From Blautia sp. SC05B48 (GTDB lineage Bacteria > Bacillota > Clostridia > Lachnospirales > Lachnospiraceae): a stretch of DNA of 64,000 nt. Of this stretch, positions 52,886 through 61,004 are shown one piece after another. A program made the position numbers and the translations under genes. The notes under the pieces are model-generated. The model was not told where the DNA came from, searched no databases, and saw only the letters and a program-made list of their open reading frames with translations. The stretch spans positions 3,177,501 to 3,241,500 of the forward strand of contig NZ_CP040518.1 in NCBI RefSeq assembly GCF_005848555.1, read 5' to 3'. The stretch's first letter is position 1. Each line of letters starts with the position of its first letter.

Positions 52886-54322
52886 ATGAGTAATGCGACA
52901 CAAAGCGTAGCGGCCGCAAGGATTGATTCCCTGCTTGACGCCAACAGTTTTGTTGAGATCGGACAGGCTGTCACAGCCAGAGCTACGGATTTCAACATGA
53001 CTGAAAAAAAAGCACCTTCAGACGGTGTGATCACCGGATATGGTGTGATTGACGGCAGTCTGGTGTATGTATACAGCCAGGATGCATCTGTACTGAACGG
53101 AACAGTTGGTGAGATGCATGCCAAAAAGATCGCCAAAATTTATGATCTCGCTCTGAAAGTTGGAGCACCTGTTATCGGTCTTGTAGACTGTGCGGGACTT
53201 CGTCTTCAGGAGGCTACCGATGCACTTGAGGCATTTGGTGAGATCTATCTGAAACAGACACTGGCATCCGGTGTTATTCCACAGATCACTGCTGTTTTCG
53301 GAACATGCGGCGGTGGAATGGCAGTTGTACCGGCTCTTACAGACTTTACATTTGTAGAGGAGAAGAAGGGCAGACTGTTTGTAAACACTCCTAATGCACT
53401 GGAAGGAAACAGAGTGGAAAAATGCGATTCAGCTTCCGCACAGTTCCAGAGTGAGGAGACAGGACTTGTTGACGGCATCGGAACAGAAGAGGAGATCCTC
53501 GGACAGATCCGCACACTGATCAGCATGCTTCCGGAAAATAATGAAGACAATGACAGCTTCAAGGAATGCACAGATGACCTGAACAGAGTATGTGATGATA
53601 TCGCAGGCTGCACAGGCGACACAGCTATTGCGCTGTCAAGAATCGCTGATAATGGTGAGTTTTTTGAAACAAAGGCAGCTTACGGCCAGGATGTCGTAAC
53701 AGGCTTCCTTCGTCTGAACGGTGCTACTGTTGGCGCTGTTGCAAACAGAAGTGAATCTTACGATGCTGATGGCAATAAGACAGAGATTTCCGACGGAACT
53801 CTTTCTGCAAGAGGTGCAAGAAAAGCAGCAGACTTCGTAAAATTCTGTGATGCTTTTGAGATTCCGGTACTTACTCTTACTAATGTAACAGGATTTAAAG
53901 CTACACTCTGCAATGAGAAGATGATGGCTAAATCTGTAGGTGAGATGGTACATGCTTTTGCATCTGCAACTGTACCGAAGGTAAATATTGTAATTGGTAA
54001 AGCATACGGAACTGCATACGTTGCCATGAACAGCAAATCTGTCGGAGCAGATATGGTTTATGCATGGGATACAGCTGAGATCGGTATGATGGATGCTTCC
54101 CTTGCAGCAAAGATCATGTATGAGGGAGCTGACGCTTCTACACTGAATGAGAAGGCAGCTGAGTACAAAGAACTCCAGAACGGTATCGCATCTGCAGCAG
54201 CAAGAGGATATGTGGATACTGTGATCAAAGCAGAAGATACAAGAAAATATGTAATCGGTGCTTTTGAGATGCTGTTCACAAAAAGGGAAGACCGTCCATC
54301 CAAAAAGCATGGAACAGTCTAA
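52886..54322 (+). CDS. Acyl-CoA carboxyltransferase subunit (12S/MmdA-type)
   Basis: Carboxyltransferase of the crotonase-fold family that moves carboxyl groups between biotin and acyl-CoA (acetyl-, propionyl- or methylmalonyl-CoA). Two halves are seen: an N-terminal one (SDGVITGYGVIDGSLVYVYSQD, GLVDCAGLRLQEA, FGTCGGGMAVVPALTDF) and a C-terminal one (VVTGFLRLNGATVGAVANRSE, TNVTGFKATL, GKAYGTAYVAMNSKSVGADMVYAW). 478 aa, somewhat shorter than classical MmdA. GGAGG precedes the ATG. First gene of a five-gene unit. The CoA substrate is not decided by sequence. Confidence 0.88.
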   Translation: MSNATQSVAAARIDSLLDANSFVEIGQAVTARATDFNMTEKKAPSDGVITGYGVIDGSLVYVYSQDASVLNGTVGEMHAKKIAKIYDLALKVGAPVIGLVDCAGLRLQEATDALEAFGEIYLKQTLASGVIPQITAVFGTCGGGMAVVPALTDFTFVEEKKGRLFVNTPNALEGNRVEKCDSASAQFQSEETGLVDGIGTEEEILGQIRTLISMLPENNEDNDSFKECTDDLNRVCDDIAGCTGDTAIALSRIADNGEFFETKAAYGQDVVTGFLRLNGATVGAVANRSESYDADGNKTEISDGTLSARGARKAADFVKFCDAFEIPVLTLTNVTGFKATLCNEKMMAKSVGEMVHAFASATVPKVNIVIGKAYGTAYVAMNSKSVGADMVYAWDTAEIGMMDASLAAKIMYEGADASTLNEKAAEYKELQNGIASAAARGYVDTVIKAEDTRKYVIGAFEMLFTKREDRPSKKHGTV

Positions 54323-54335
54323 GTGAGGTGAGCGT

Positions 54336-55100
54336 ATGAGACAGTTTTATAAAAAGATCTCTTCTGTCTGCATGGCACTTCTTTGCGTGGCAGCACTTCT
54401 GATCGGATGCACAGCTACTGCATGGGCTGCTGATGAGATTGATGATTCTGTAAAGAGTCAGCTTGTCACAACAACCAAGGGCCTGACGGATGCGATCATC
54501 GCAATGTCTGAGGATGATATCCAGGGATATCTGGAATCAGAGGATGCTTTCACACAGAGTGCTGCAAGTGCATGGGACGGCTCCAGAGAAGAGCTTGGTG
54601 AGAAAAAAGGTGATATCAATGAGAAAGATATCACAGTGGAGTATTCCGATGATCAGTATACTGTTGTTGTTCCGGTATCCTTCGAGAAAAACAAAGCGAA
54701 TTTCACTTATGTATTTGATAAATCAGGAACCCCGACTTCTCTTACAGTTGATGTGAATTATACACTGGCACAGAACATGGAGAAGGCAGCCATGAACACA
54801 GTGATGGGGCTTGGAACCGTATTTGTGATCCTGGTATTCCTGATCTTCGTGATCTCTCTTTTCAAATATATTCCCGGACTTGTGGAAGGAAAGAAAAAAG
54901 AGAGCGCACCGGCTCCGGCAGCCGCAGCTCCGGCGCCAGTTGTTGCAGCACCAGTTGCTGAGCCTGCTGTTGAGGATGTAACAGATGATGGTGAGCTTAT
55001 TGCCGTGATCGCTGCAGCAATCGCTGCTTCTGAAGGCAAGACAAGCACAGACGGATTTGTGGTACGTTCCATCCGCAAAGTCAACCGCAGAAAAAGATAA
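54336..55100 (+). CDS. OadG-family gamma subunit with extracellular domain
   Basis: Membrane assembly subunit of the Na+-pumping decarboxylase. Unusually long (254 aa; simple OadG proteins are about 80-130). A lipoprotein-like signal with the lipobox LIGC (about residue 24) precedes an extracytoplasmic domain (about 30-145; STKG-type alpha/beta with KNKANFTYVFDKSGTP) that resembles DUF3887-like domains. One membrane helix (about 155-178) follows, then an Ala/Pro-rich linker and the basic C-terminus IRKVNRRKR typical of OadG in this group. The external domain's role is unknown. Confidence 0.82.
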   Translation: MRQFYKKISSVCMALLCVAALLIGCTATAWAADEIDDSVKSQLVTTTKGLTDAIIAMSEDDIQGYLESEDAFTQSAASAWDGSREELGEKKGDINEKDITVEYSDDQYTVVVPVSFEKNKANFTYVFDKSGTPTSLTVDVNYTLAQNMEKAAMNTVMGLGTVFVILVFLIFVISLFKYIPGLVEGKKKESAPAPAAAAPAPVVAAPVAEPAVEDVTDDGELIAVIAAAIAASEGKTSTDGFVVRSIRKVNRRKR

Positions 55101-55123
55101 TCATTATTTAGGAGGATTTTAAA

Positions 55124-55504
55124 ATGAAGAGTTATACAATTACTGTTAACGGAACAGCATATGAAGTTACTGTAGAAGAGAACGGAAACGCAGCAGCTCC
55201 AGTTGCAGCAGCACCAAAAGCAGCAGCTCCGGCTCCTAAGGCAGCTCCTGCAGCAGCACCAAAGGCAGCAGCTCCGGCAGCAGGCGCAGGTTCTGTTAAG
55301 GTTTCCGCAGCGGTTCCTGGAAAAGTTGTAAAAATCGTTGCATCTGTTGGACAGAGCGTAAAAGCTGGTGACAGCGTAGTGATCGTTGAGTCCATGAAGA
55401 TGGAGATCCCGGTTGTTGCTCCTCAGGACGGAACGATCGCCAGCATCGATGTTGCAGAGGGTGCTGCCGTTGAAAATGGAGATACTCTTGCAACAATGAA
55501 CTAA
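55124..55504 (+). CDS. Biotin carboxyl carrier protein of the decarboxylase
   Basis: Carries the covalently bound biotin that shuttles the carboxyl group. 126 aa: an N-terminal strand region (SYTITVNGTAYEVTV), an Ala/Pro-rich flexible hinge (about residues 28-58) and the biotinyl domain with the attachment lysine K92 in ESMKMEIPV. AGGAGG is 9 bases before the ATG. It can serve both carboxyltransferases and the membrane subunit of this operon. Confidence 0.94.
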   Translation: MKSYTITVNGTAYEVTVEENGNAAAPVAAAPKAAAPAPKAAPAAAPKAAAPAAGAGSVKVSAAVPGKVVKIVASVGQSVKAGDSVVIVESMKMEIPVVAPQDGTIASIDVAEGAAVENGDTLATMN

Positions 55505-55519
55505 ACAGGAGGTAGACAA

Positions 55520-56668
55520 ATGTCTTATGTAACAAATACCCTGTCAAACCTGATCCATCAGACAGCATTTTTCAACCTTACCTGGGGAAACTACCTGATG
55601 ATCGCAGTGGCATGTGTGTTCTTATATCTTGCCATTAAACATGGTTTTGAGCCGCTGCTGTTGGTTCCAATCGCTTTTGGTATGCTTCTGGTAAATATTT
55701 ATCCGGACATTATGCTGAGCATTGAGGATTCATCCAATGGCGTTGGCGGACTTCTTCATTATTTTTACTTAATGGATGAGTGGAGTATTCTTCCTTCACT
55801 GATCTTCCTGGGTGTCGGTGCGATGACAGACTTCGGTCCGCTGATCGCAAACCCGATCAGCTTCCTGATGGGAGCAGCTGCACAGCTTGGTATTTACCTT
55901 GCATACTTCCTTGCAATTTTCCTTGGATTTAATGGTAAAGCAGCAGCAGCGATCTCTATCATTGGTGGTGCTGACGGCCCGACTTCCATTTTCCTTGCAG
56001 GTAAGCTTGGACAGTCTTCTCTTATGGGACCGATCGCAGTGGCAGCATATTCCTATATGTCCCTGGTACCGATCATCCAGCCTCCGATCATGAAGGCGTT
56101 CACAACAGAGGAAGAGCGTAAGATCAAAATGGCGCAGCTCCGTCCTGTTACAAAACTTGAGAAGATCCTTTTCCCGATCGTTATCACAATCGTTGTTTGC
56201 CTGATCCTTCCGACAACAGCTCCTCTTGTTGGTATGCTGATGCTCGGAAACCTGTTCCGTGAGTCCGGAGTTGTTAAACAGCTTTCTGAAACAGCTTCCA
56301 ACGCTCTTATGTACATCGTAGTAATCCTTCTTGGAACATCTGTAGGCGCTTCCACAAGTGCTGAGGCGTTCCTGAACGTAGATACACTGAAGATCGTAGT
56401 TCTTGGTCTTGTTGCCTTTGCCTGCGGTACTTTTGGTGGTGTTATGCTTGGTAAGCTTCTCTGCAAGGTTACTCACGGAAAGATCAATCCTCTGATCGGA
56501 TCAGCCGGTGTTTCTGCCGTTCCTATGGCAGCCCGTGTATCCCAGAAGGTTGGTGCTGAGGCAGATCCTACAAACTTCCTGCTGATGCATGCGATGGGAC
56601 CGAACGTTGCTGGTGTTATCGGTACAGCGGTTGCTGCCGGTACATTTATGGCGATCTTTGGTGTCTAA
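55520..56668 (+). CDS. Na+-translocating decarboxylase beta subunit (OadB/MmdB type)
   Basis: Polytopic membrane protein, 382 aa with about ten hydrophobic segments, that decarboxylates carboxybiotin and exports Na+. The signature SIIGGADGPTSIFLAGKL holds the aspartate used in Na+ binding, and the C-terminal GSAGVSAVPMAARVSQKVGAEADPTNFLLMHAMGPNVAGVIG block is nearly invariant in the family. AGGAGGT precedes the ATG. It marks the operon as a decarboxylase ion pump rather than a soluble transcarboxylase alone. Confidence 0.94.
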   Translation: MSYVTNTLSNLIHQTAFFNLTWGNYLMIAVACVFLYLAIKHGFEPLLLVPIAFGMLLVNIYPDIMLSIEDSSNGVGGLLHYFYLMDEWSILPSLIFLGVGAMTDFGPLIANPISFLMGAAAQLGIYLAYFLAIFLGFNGKAAAAISIIGGADGPTSIFLAGKLGQSSLMGPIAVAAYSYMSLVPIIQPPIMKAFTTEEERKIKMAQLRPVTKLEKILFPIVITIVVCLILPTTAPLVGMLMLGNLFRESGVVKQLSETASNALMYIVVILLGTSVGASTSAEAFLNVDTLKIVVLGLVAFACGTFGGVMLGKLLCKVTHGKINPLIGSAGVSAVPMAARVSQKVGAEADPTNFLLMHAMGPNVAGVIGTAVAAGTFMAIFGV

Positions 56669-56704
56669 CCCATTGTCTTATAAAAATTTGTAAGGAGAAT
56701 AATT

Positions 56705-58117
56705 ATGGCAGAAATAGAGAAAAAACCTGTGAAAGTTGTGGAAACGATCCTGCGTGACGCTCATCAGTCCCTGATCGCTACACGTATGAGCACAGAGCAG
56801 ATGCTTCCGATCATTGAGAAGCTTGATAAAGTCGGCTACTATGCAGTAGAGTGCTGGGGCGGTGCTACTTTCGATGCTTCCTTACGTTTCCTGAAAGAGG
56901 ATCCGTGGGAAAGACTTCGTAAACTTCGTGACGGTTTCAAAAACACAAAGCTTCAGATGCTGTTCCGTGGACAGAACATCCTTGGATATCGTCCATATGC
57001 AGATGATGTAGTAGAGTATTTTGTACAGAAATCCGCAGCTAACGGTATCGATATCATCCGTATCTTTGACTGTATGAATGACCTTCGTAACCTTCAGACA
57101 GCTGTAAAAGCAGCAAACAAGGAGAAAGCACATGCACAGGTTGCAATGGCTTACACACTTGGTGATGCTTACACACTTGATTACTGGACAGATCTTGCAA
57201 AACGTATCGAAGATATGGGTGCAGATTCCATCTGTATCAAAGATATGGCAGGACTTCTTGTTCCGTACAAGGCTACAGAGCTTGTTCAGGCTCTCAAAGA
57301 GACTGTTAAGATCCCGATCGATCTTCATTCTCACTATACATCCGGTGTTGCTTCCATGACATATATGAAGGCAGTAGAGGCAGGTGTTGACATCATCGAC
57401 ACAGCAATGTCTCCGTTTGCTCTTGGAACATCCCAGCCGGCAACAGAGGTTATGGTTGAGACCTTCAAGGGAACACCATATGATACAGGATTTGATCAGC
57501 AGCTTCTCGCTGAGATCGCTGACTACTTCCGTCCGATGCGTGATGAGGCTCTTGATACAGGTCTTCTCAATCCGAAGAACCTTGGTGTAAATATCAAGAC
57601 TCTTCTGTATCAGGTACCAGGCGGAATGCTTTCCAACCTGACATCACAGCTGAAAGAGCAGCATGCCGAGGATAAATTCTACGAAGTACTTGAGGAAGTT
57701 CCGCGTGTACGTAAAGACCTTGGTGAGCCACCGCTTGTTACACCGTCCTCTCAGATCGTTGGTACACAGGCTGTATTTAACGTGATCATGGGCGAGCGTT
57801 ACAAGGTTGTCACAAAAGAGACAAAAGACGTGTTAAGTGGTAAGTATGGCGCAACAGCCAGACCGTTCAATCCGGAAGTACAGAAAAAATGTATCGGAGA
57901 TATTGAACCGATCACATGCCGTCCGGCAGATCTTCTGGAGGATGAGCTTGATAAGCTTGAGAGCGAGATGGCACAGTACAAGGAGCAGGATGAGGATGTT
58001 CTCACATATGCACTGTTCCCGCAGGTTGCCATGGACTTCTTTAAATATCGCCAGGCTCAGAAGACAAAAGTTGATGAGACTGTAGCAGATACCAAGAACG
58101 GCGCATACCCGGTATAA
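56705..58117 (+). CDS. oadA: Oxaloacetate decarboxylase alpha / pyruvate carboxyltransferase (5S-type), without biotin domain
   Basis: TIM-barrel carboxyltransferase that transfers carboxyl between oxaloacetate/pyruvate and biotin. Motifs: ETILRDAHQSLIATRM, YYAVECWGGATFDASLRFL, LRNLQTAVKAANK, the metal-binding DLHSHYTSGVA and the carbamylated lysine region ICIKDMAGLL. The conserved C-terminal PYC_OADA domain follows (about 300-450). 470 aa: the fused biotin domain is absent and is supplied by the separate carrier gene. AAGGAG precedes the ATG. Confidence 0.93.
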   Translation: MAEIEKKPVKVVETILRDAHQSLIATRMSTEQMLPIIEKLDKVGYYAVECWGGATFDASLRFLKEDPWERLRKLRDGFKNTKLQMLFRGQNILGYRPYADDVVEYFVQKSAANGIDIIRIFDCMNDLRNLQTAVKAANKEKAHAQVAMAYTLGDAYTLDYWTDLAKRIEDMGADSICIKDMAGLLVPYKATELVQALKETVKIPIDLHSHYTSGVASMTYMKAVEAGVDIIDTAMSPFALGTSQPATEVMVETFKGTPYDTGFDQQLLAEIADYFRPMRDEALDTGLLNPKNLGVNIKTLLYQVPGGMLSNLTSQLKEQHAEDKFYEVLEEVPRVRKDLGEPPLVTPSSQIVGTQAVFNVIMGERYKVVTKETKDVLSGKYGATARPFNPEVQKKCIGDIEPITCRPADLLEDELDKLESEMAQYKEQDEDVLTYALFPQVAMDFFKYRQAQKTKVDETVADTKNGAYPV

Positions 58118-58127
58118 AGCACACATA

Positions 58128-58145
58128 GAAATGCAGATGCATTTC
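58128..58145 (+). terminator. Perfect 8-bp hairpin after oadA
   Basis: GAAATGCA-GA-TGCATTTC, 10 bases after the stop and before the terminator stem; probably supports 3'-end formation. Confidence 0.45.
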
Positions 58146-58154
58146 AAAACAGGA

Positions 58155-58183
58155 AAAGGAGCTTGCTGTATGCAGGCTCCTTT
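58155..58183 (+). terminator. Terminator of the decarboxylase operon
   Basis: AAAGGAGC pairs with GCTCCTTT, with further TGC/GCA pairs inside the loop. It is followed by GTGCATAAAAAA rather than a T-run, so efficiency is uncertain. Confidence 0.6.
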
Positions 58184-58220
58184 GTGCATAAAAAAGATAA
58201 AAAAGGCAGGATAACAGGTA

Positions 58221-59450
58221 ATGTCCAAAGTTGCGATCATAGGCGGCGGTGCCGCCGGAATGCTCTGCGGTGTATATGCTGCGCGCAGAGGACACCAGGT
58301 TCACATACTGGAAAAAAATGAGAAACTCGGAAAAAAGCTTTTTATCACCGGAAAGGGACGGTGCAACGTCACCAATGATTCCGATACCGAAGAGCTTTTT
58401 CCGGCAGTGATGTCAAATCGCAAATTTCTTTACAGCGCTTTCTACACCTATGGAAGCAGAGATGTGATGGAATTTTTTGAGGAAGCAGGAGTGCCGCTGA
58501 AAACAGAGCGTGGAAACCGGGTTTTTCCGGTATCGGATCATTCATCAGATATTATCCGTGCTCTTGAACGGGAACTGAAAAAAGCCGGAGCGCAGATTCA
58601 TCTTCATACAGAGGTAAAGGAAGTTTGTACACGGGATGAAAAAGTTACTGGTGTATTACTTTCGGACGGTGATTTTTTTGAAGCGGATACTGTGGTAGTT
58701 GCCACAGGAGGGCTTTCCTACCCGTCCACAGGTTCCACAGGAGACGGATACCGTTTTGCTGCTGAGACGGGGCATAAAGTTGTTTCCCAGTCACCATCAC
58801 TGGTGCCATTGGTGGCAAAAGAAGATTATGTCTCCAAACTTCAGGGCCTTTCCCTTCGGAATGTGGAGCTTACAGTAAAATCCGGCAAAAAAGTTCTCTA
58901 TAAAGACTTCGGCGAGATGATGTTTACTCATTTCGGAGTGACAGGACCGCTGATACTTTCCGCCAGTGCACAGATCGGCAAAAAGCTGGAAAAGGAGCCT
59001 TTGGAGGCTTTCCTGGATCTGAAGCCGGCGCTTGATGCAGAACAGCTTGACGCCCGGATCCTGCGTGAATTTGATGCAAATCATAACAAACAGTTTAAAA
59101 ATGTGATCGGTGTTCTTTTTCCGTCTTCTCTGACTCCGATCATGATCGAAATTGGCGGTATCCCCGGGGAAAAACCGGTACATGAGATCTCCAGGGAAGA
59201 GCGTCAGGCTTTTGGCCGTCTGATCAAGGCTTTTCCGTTTACGATCACGGGAATGGGAGAGTTTAAGGAAGCAATCATCACAAGAGGCGGTGTGTCAGTA
59301 AAAGAGATACAGCCATCCACAATGGAATCCAAAAAAATAAAAAATCTGTATTTTACAGGTGAAGTACTGGATCTGGATGCAGTGACCGGTGGCTATAATC
59401 TTCAGATCGCATGGTCTACAGCGTATGCGGCAGCTCAGGCGATTGAATAA
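58221..59450 (+). CDS. NAD(P)/FAD-dependent oxidoreductase, HI0933/YhiN family
   Basis: Flavoprotein of 409 aa with an N-terminal Rossmann motif for FAD (VAIIGGGAAGMLCGVYAARRG), the family motif KLGKKLFITGKGRCNVTN, and the C-terminal GGYNLQIAWSTAYAAAQA that closes the FAD site. Members include BaiN, assigned to bile-acid reduction in Clostridium, and proteins annotated as aminoacetone oxidases; most are uncharacterised. Here it precedes cmk in an order common in Clostridia, so a housekeeping role is more likely than bile-acid metabolism (inference). Confidence 0.88.
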   Translation: MSKVAIIGGGAAGMLCGVYAARRGHQVHILEKNEKLGKKLFITGKGRCNVTNDSDTEELFPAVMSNRKFLYSAFYTYGSRDVMEFFEEAGVPLKTERGNRVFPVSDHSSDIIRALERELKKAGAQIHLHTEVKEVCTRDEKVTGVLLSDGDFFEADTVVVATGGLSYPSTGSTGDGYRFAAETGHKVVSQSPSLVPLVAKEDYVSKLQGLSLRNVELTVKSGKKVLYKDFGEMMFTHFGVTGPLILSASAQIGKKLEKEPLEAFLDLKPALDAEQLDARILREFDANHNKQFKNVIGVLFPSSLTPIMIEIGGIPGEKPVHEISREERQAFGRLIKAFPFTITGMGEFKEAIITRGGVSVKEIQPSTMESKKIKNLYFTGEVLDLDAVTGGYNLQIAWSTAYAAAQAIE

Positions 59451-59475
59451 CAGAAAAGAGGAAGGAGCAACAATT

Positions 59476-60141
59476 ATGGGTATTAATATTGCAATTGACG
59501 GACCGGCAGGTGCAGGAAAAAGCACAATTGCAAAAAAAGTGGCAAAGGAGCTGTCCTTTATTTATGTAGATACAGGGGCAATGTATCGTGCCATGGCACT
59601 TTATCTTCTGGAAAAAGGGATCAGCGGTGACGAAAAAATCTCTGAAGCCTGTCACGATGCGGATATCTCTATCCGTTATGAGAACGGTGAGCAGCAGGTG
59701 ATCCTTAACGGAAAGAATGTAACTGCGTTCCTCCGTAAGGAAGAGGTAGGAAATATGGCATCTGTAAGCTCTGCAAATCCGGAGGTGCGTGCACATCTTC
59801 TGAAGCTGCAGCGCAATCTTGCAGCCGAGAATAATGTAGTTATGGACGGAAGAGATATCGGAACCACCATTCTTCCCAATGCGGAAGTGAAGATCTTTCT
59901 GACTGCAAGTGCAAAGACCCGTGCCAGCAGACGATACCTGGAGCTTACAGAGAAGGGTGAAGCCTGCGATATGGATGAAATCCTGAAAGATATTGTTGAC
60001 AGAGATGAGAGAGATATGAACCGCGCGGTTTCTCCGCTTAAAAAAGCAGAGGATGCTGTTCTTGTTGATTCATCTGAGATGGGAATTGACGAAGTGGTTG
60101 AGAGTATCCTTTCCGTATACAGAAAAAGGGTGAATGGATGA
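59476..60141 (+). CDS. cmk: Cytidylate kinase
   Basis: Phosphorylates CMP and dCMP with ATP. P-loop DGPAGAGKSTIAKK near the N-terminus, YVDTGAMYRAMAL, the substrate motif DGRDIGTTILPNAEVKIFLTAS and RDERDMNRAVSPLKKAEDA. 221 aa. Start at ATG 59476 with GAAGGAG upstream; the longer frame reaches back into the flavoprotein gene without support. The stop overlaps ispH by 4 bases. Confidence 0.95.
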   Translation: MGINIAIDGPAGAGKSTIAKKVAKELSFIYVDTGAMYRAMALYLLEKGISGDEKISEACHDADISIRYENGEQQVILNGKNVTAFLRKEEVGNMASVSSANPEVRAHLLKLQRNLAAENNVVMDGRDIGTTILPNAEVKIFLTASAKTRASRRYLELTEKGEACDMDEILKDIVDRDERDMNRAVSPLKKAEDAVLVDSSEMGIDEVVESILSVYRKRVNG

Positions 60142-61004
60142 ACGTAAAAGTTGCAGAAACTGCCGGCTTCTGTTTCGGCGTACAAAGAGCAGTTGACCGT
60201 GTTTATGAGCTGATCGGTTCCGATGCAGCACCGATTTATACACTGGGCCCGATCATCCATAATGAGGAGGTTGTCTCAGATCTCGAAAAAAAAGGTGTGG
60301 CTGTGATCTGTGAGAAGGATCTTGGCAGCCTGAAGGGCGGCACTGTTGTGATCCGTTCCCATGGAGTAGGCCGCAGGGTTTATAACACGATCAAAAAATA
60401 TGGTCTCGGATATGTAGATGTTACCTGTCCTTTTGTGCTGAAGATCCACAAGATCGTTGAGAGAGAAAGCTCCAGAGGTGCCCATATTGTGATCATCGGT
60501 GATCCGGGCCATCCGGAAGTACAGGGGATCTGCGGATGGTGTCAGGGACCATATACAGTGATCAGAAATGCTGAGGATGCTGAGAAATTCAATATTTCTC
60601 CGGAAAAAGAAGTATGTGTAGTGTCCCAGACGACATTTAATTACAACAAATTTCAAGAATTAGTTGAAATTCTCCGCAAAAAGAGTTATGATAATAATGT
60701 TTTAAATATTTTAAATATTTTAAACACTATTTGTAATGCTACCGAAGAACGGCAGAAAGAAGCTAAAGCGATAGCCGGAGAGGTAGACACTATGCTGGTC
60801 GTAGGTGGCCGACATAGTTCCAATACTCAAAAGCTGTTTGAAATATGTAAAAAGGAATGTGGAAATACTTACTATATACAAACACCTGTAGACTTGGATT
60901 CTGAAATGTTCCAATGCAGTAGTTGTGTAGGTATTACAGCAGGGGCTTCCACCCCAAAGAAAATTATTGAGGAGGTTCAAGAACATGTCAGAGTTAAGTT
61001 TTGA
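60138..61004 (+). CDS. ispH: 4-hydroxy-3-methylbut-2-enyl diphosphate reductase
   Basis: Last step of the MEP isoprenoid pathway, an oxygen-sensitive iron-sulfur enzyme forming IPP and DMAPP. Cluster cysteines are in GFCFGVQRAV (about residue 12), VTCPFV (about 97) and NTICNAT (about 198). 288 aa. The 3' third (after about 60640) is clearly more AT-rich than the start and carries three 9-base tandem units giving LNILNILN just before the last cysteine. The gene overlaps rpsA by 20 bases in another frame. In many Clostridia, IspH and S1 are fused; here they are separate but overlapping. Confidence 0.93.
   Translation: MNVKVAETAGFCFGVQRAVDRVYELIGSDAAPIYTLGPIIHNEEVVSDLEKKGVAVICEKDLGSLKGGTVVIRSHGVGRRVYNTIKKYGLGYVDVTCPFVLKIHKIVERESSRGAHIVIIGDPGHPEVQGICGWCQGPYTVIRNAEDAEKFNISPEKEVCVVSQTTFNYNKFQELVEILRKKSYDNNVLNILNILNTICNATEERQKEAKAIAGEVDTMLVVGGRHSSNTQKLFEICKKECGNTYYIQTPVDLDSEMFQCSSCVGITAGASTPKKIIEEVQEHVRVKF
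60700..60726 (+). repeat. Three 9-bp tandem units inside ispH
   Basis: TTTTAAATA, TTTTAAATA, TTTTAAACA at 60700, 60709 and 60718. In frame they encode L-N-I steps. Confidence 0.9.
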
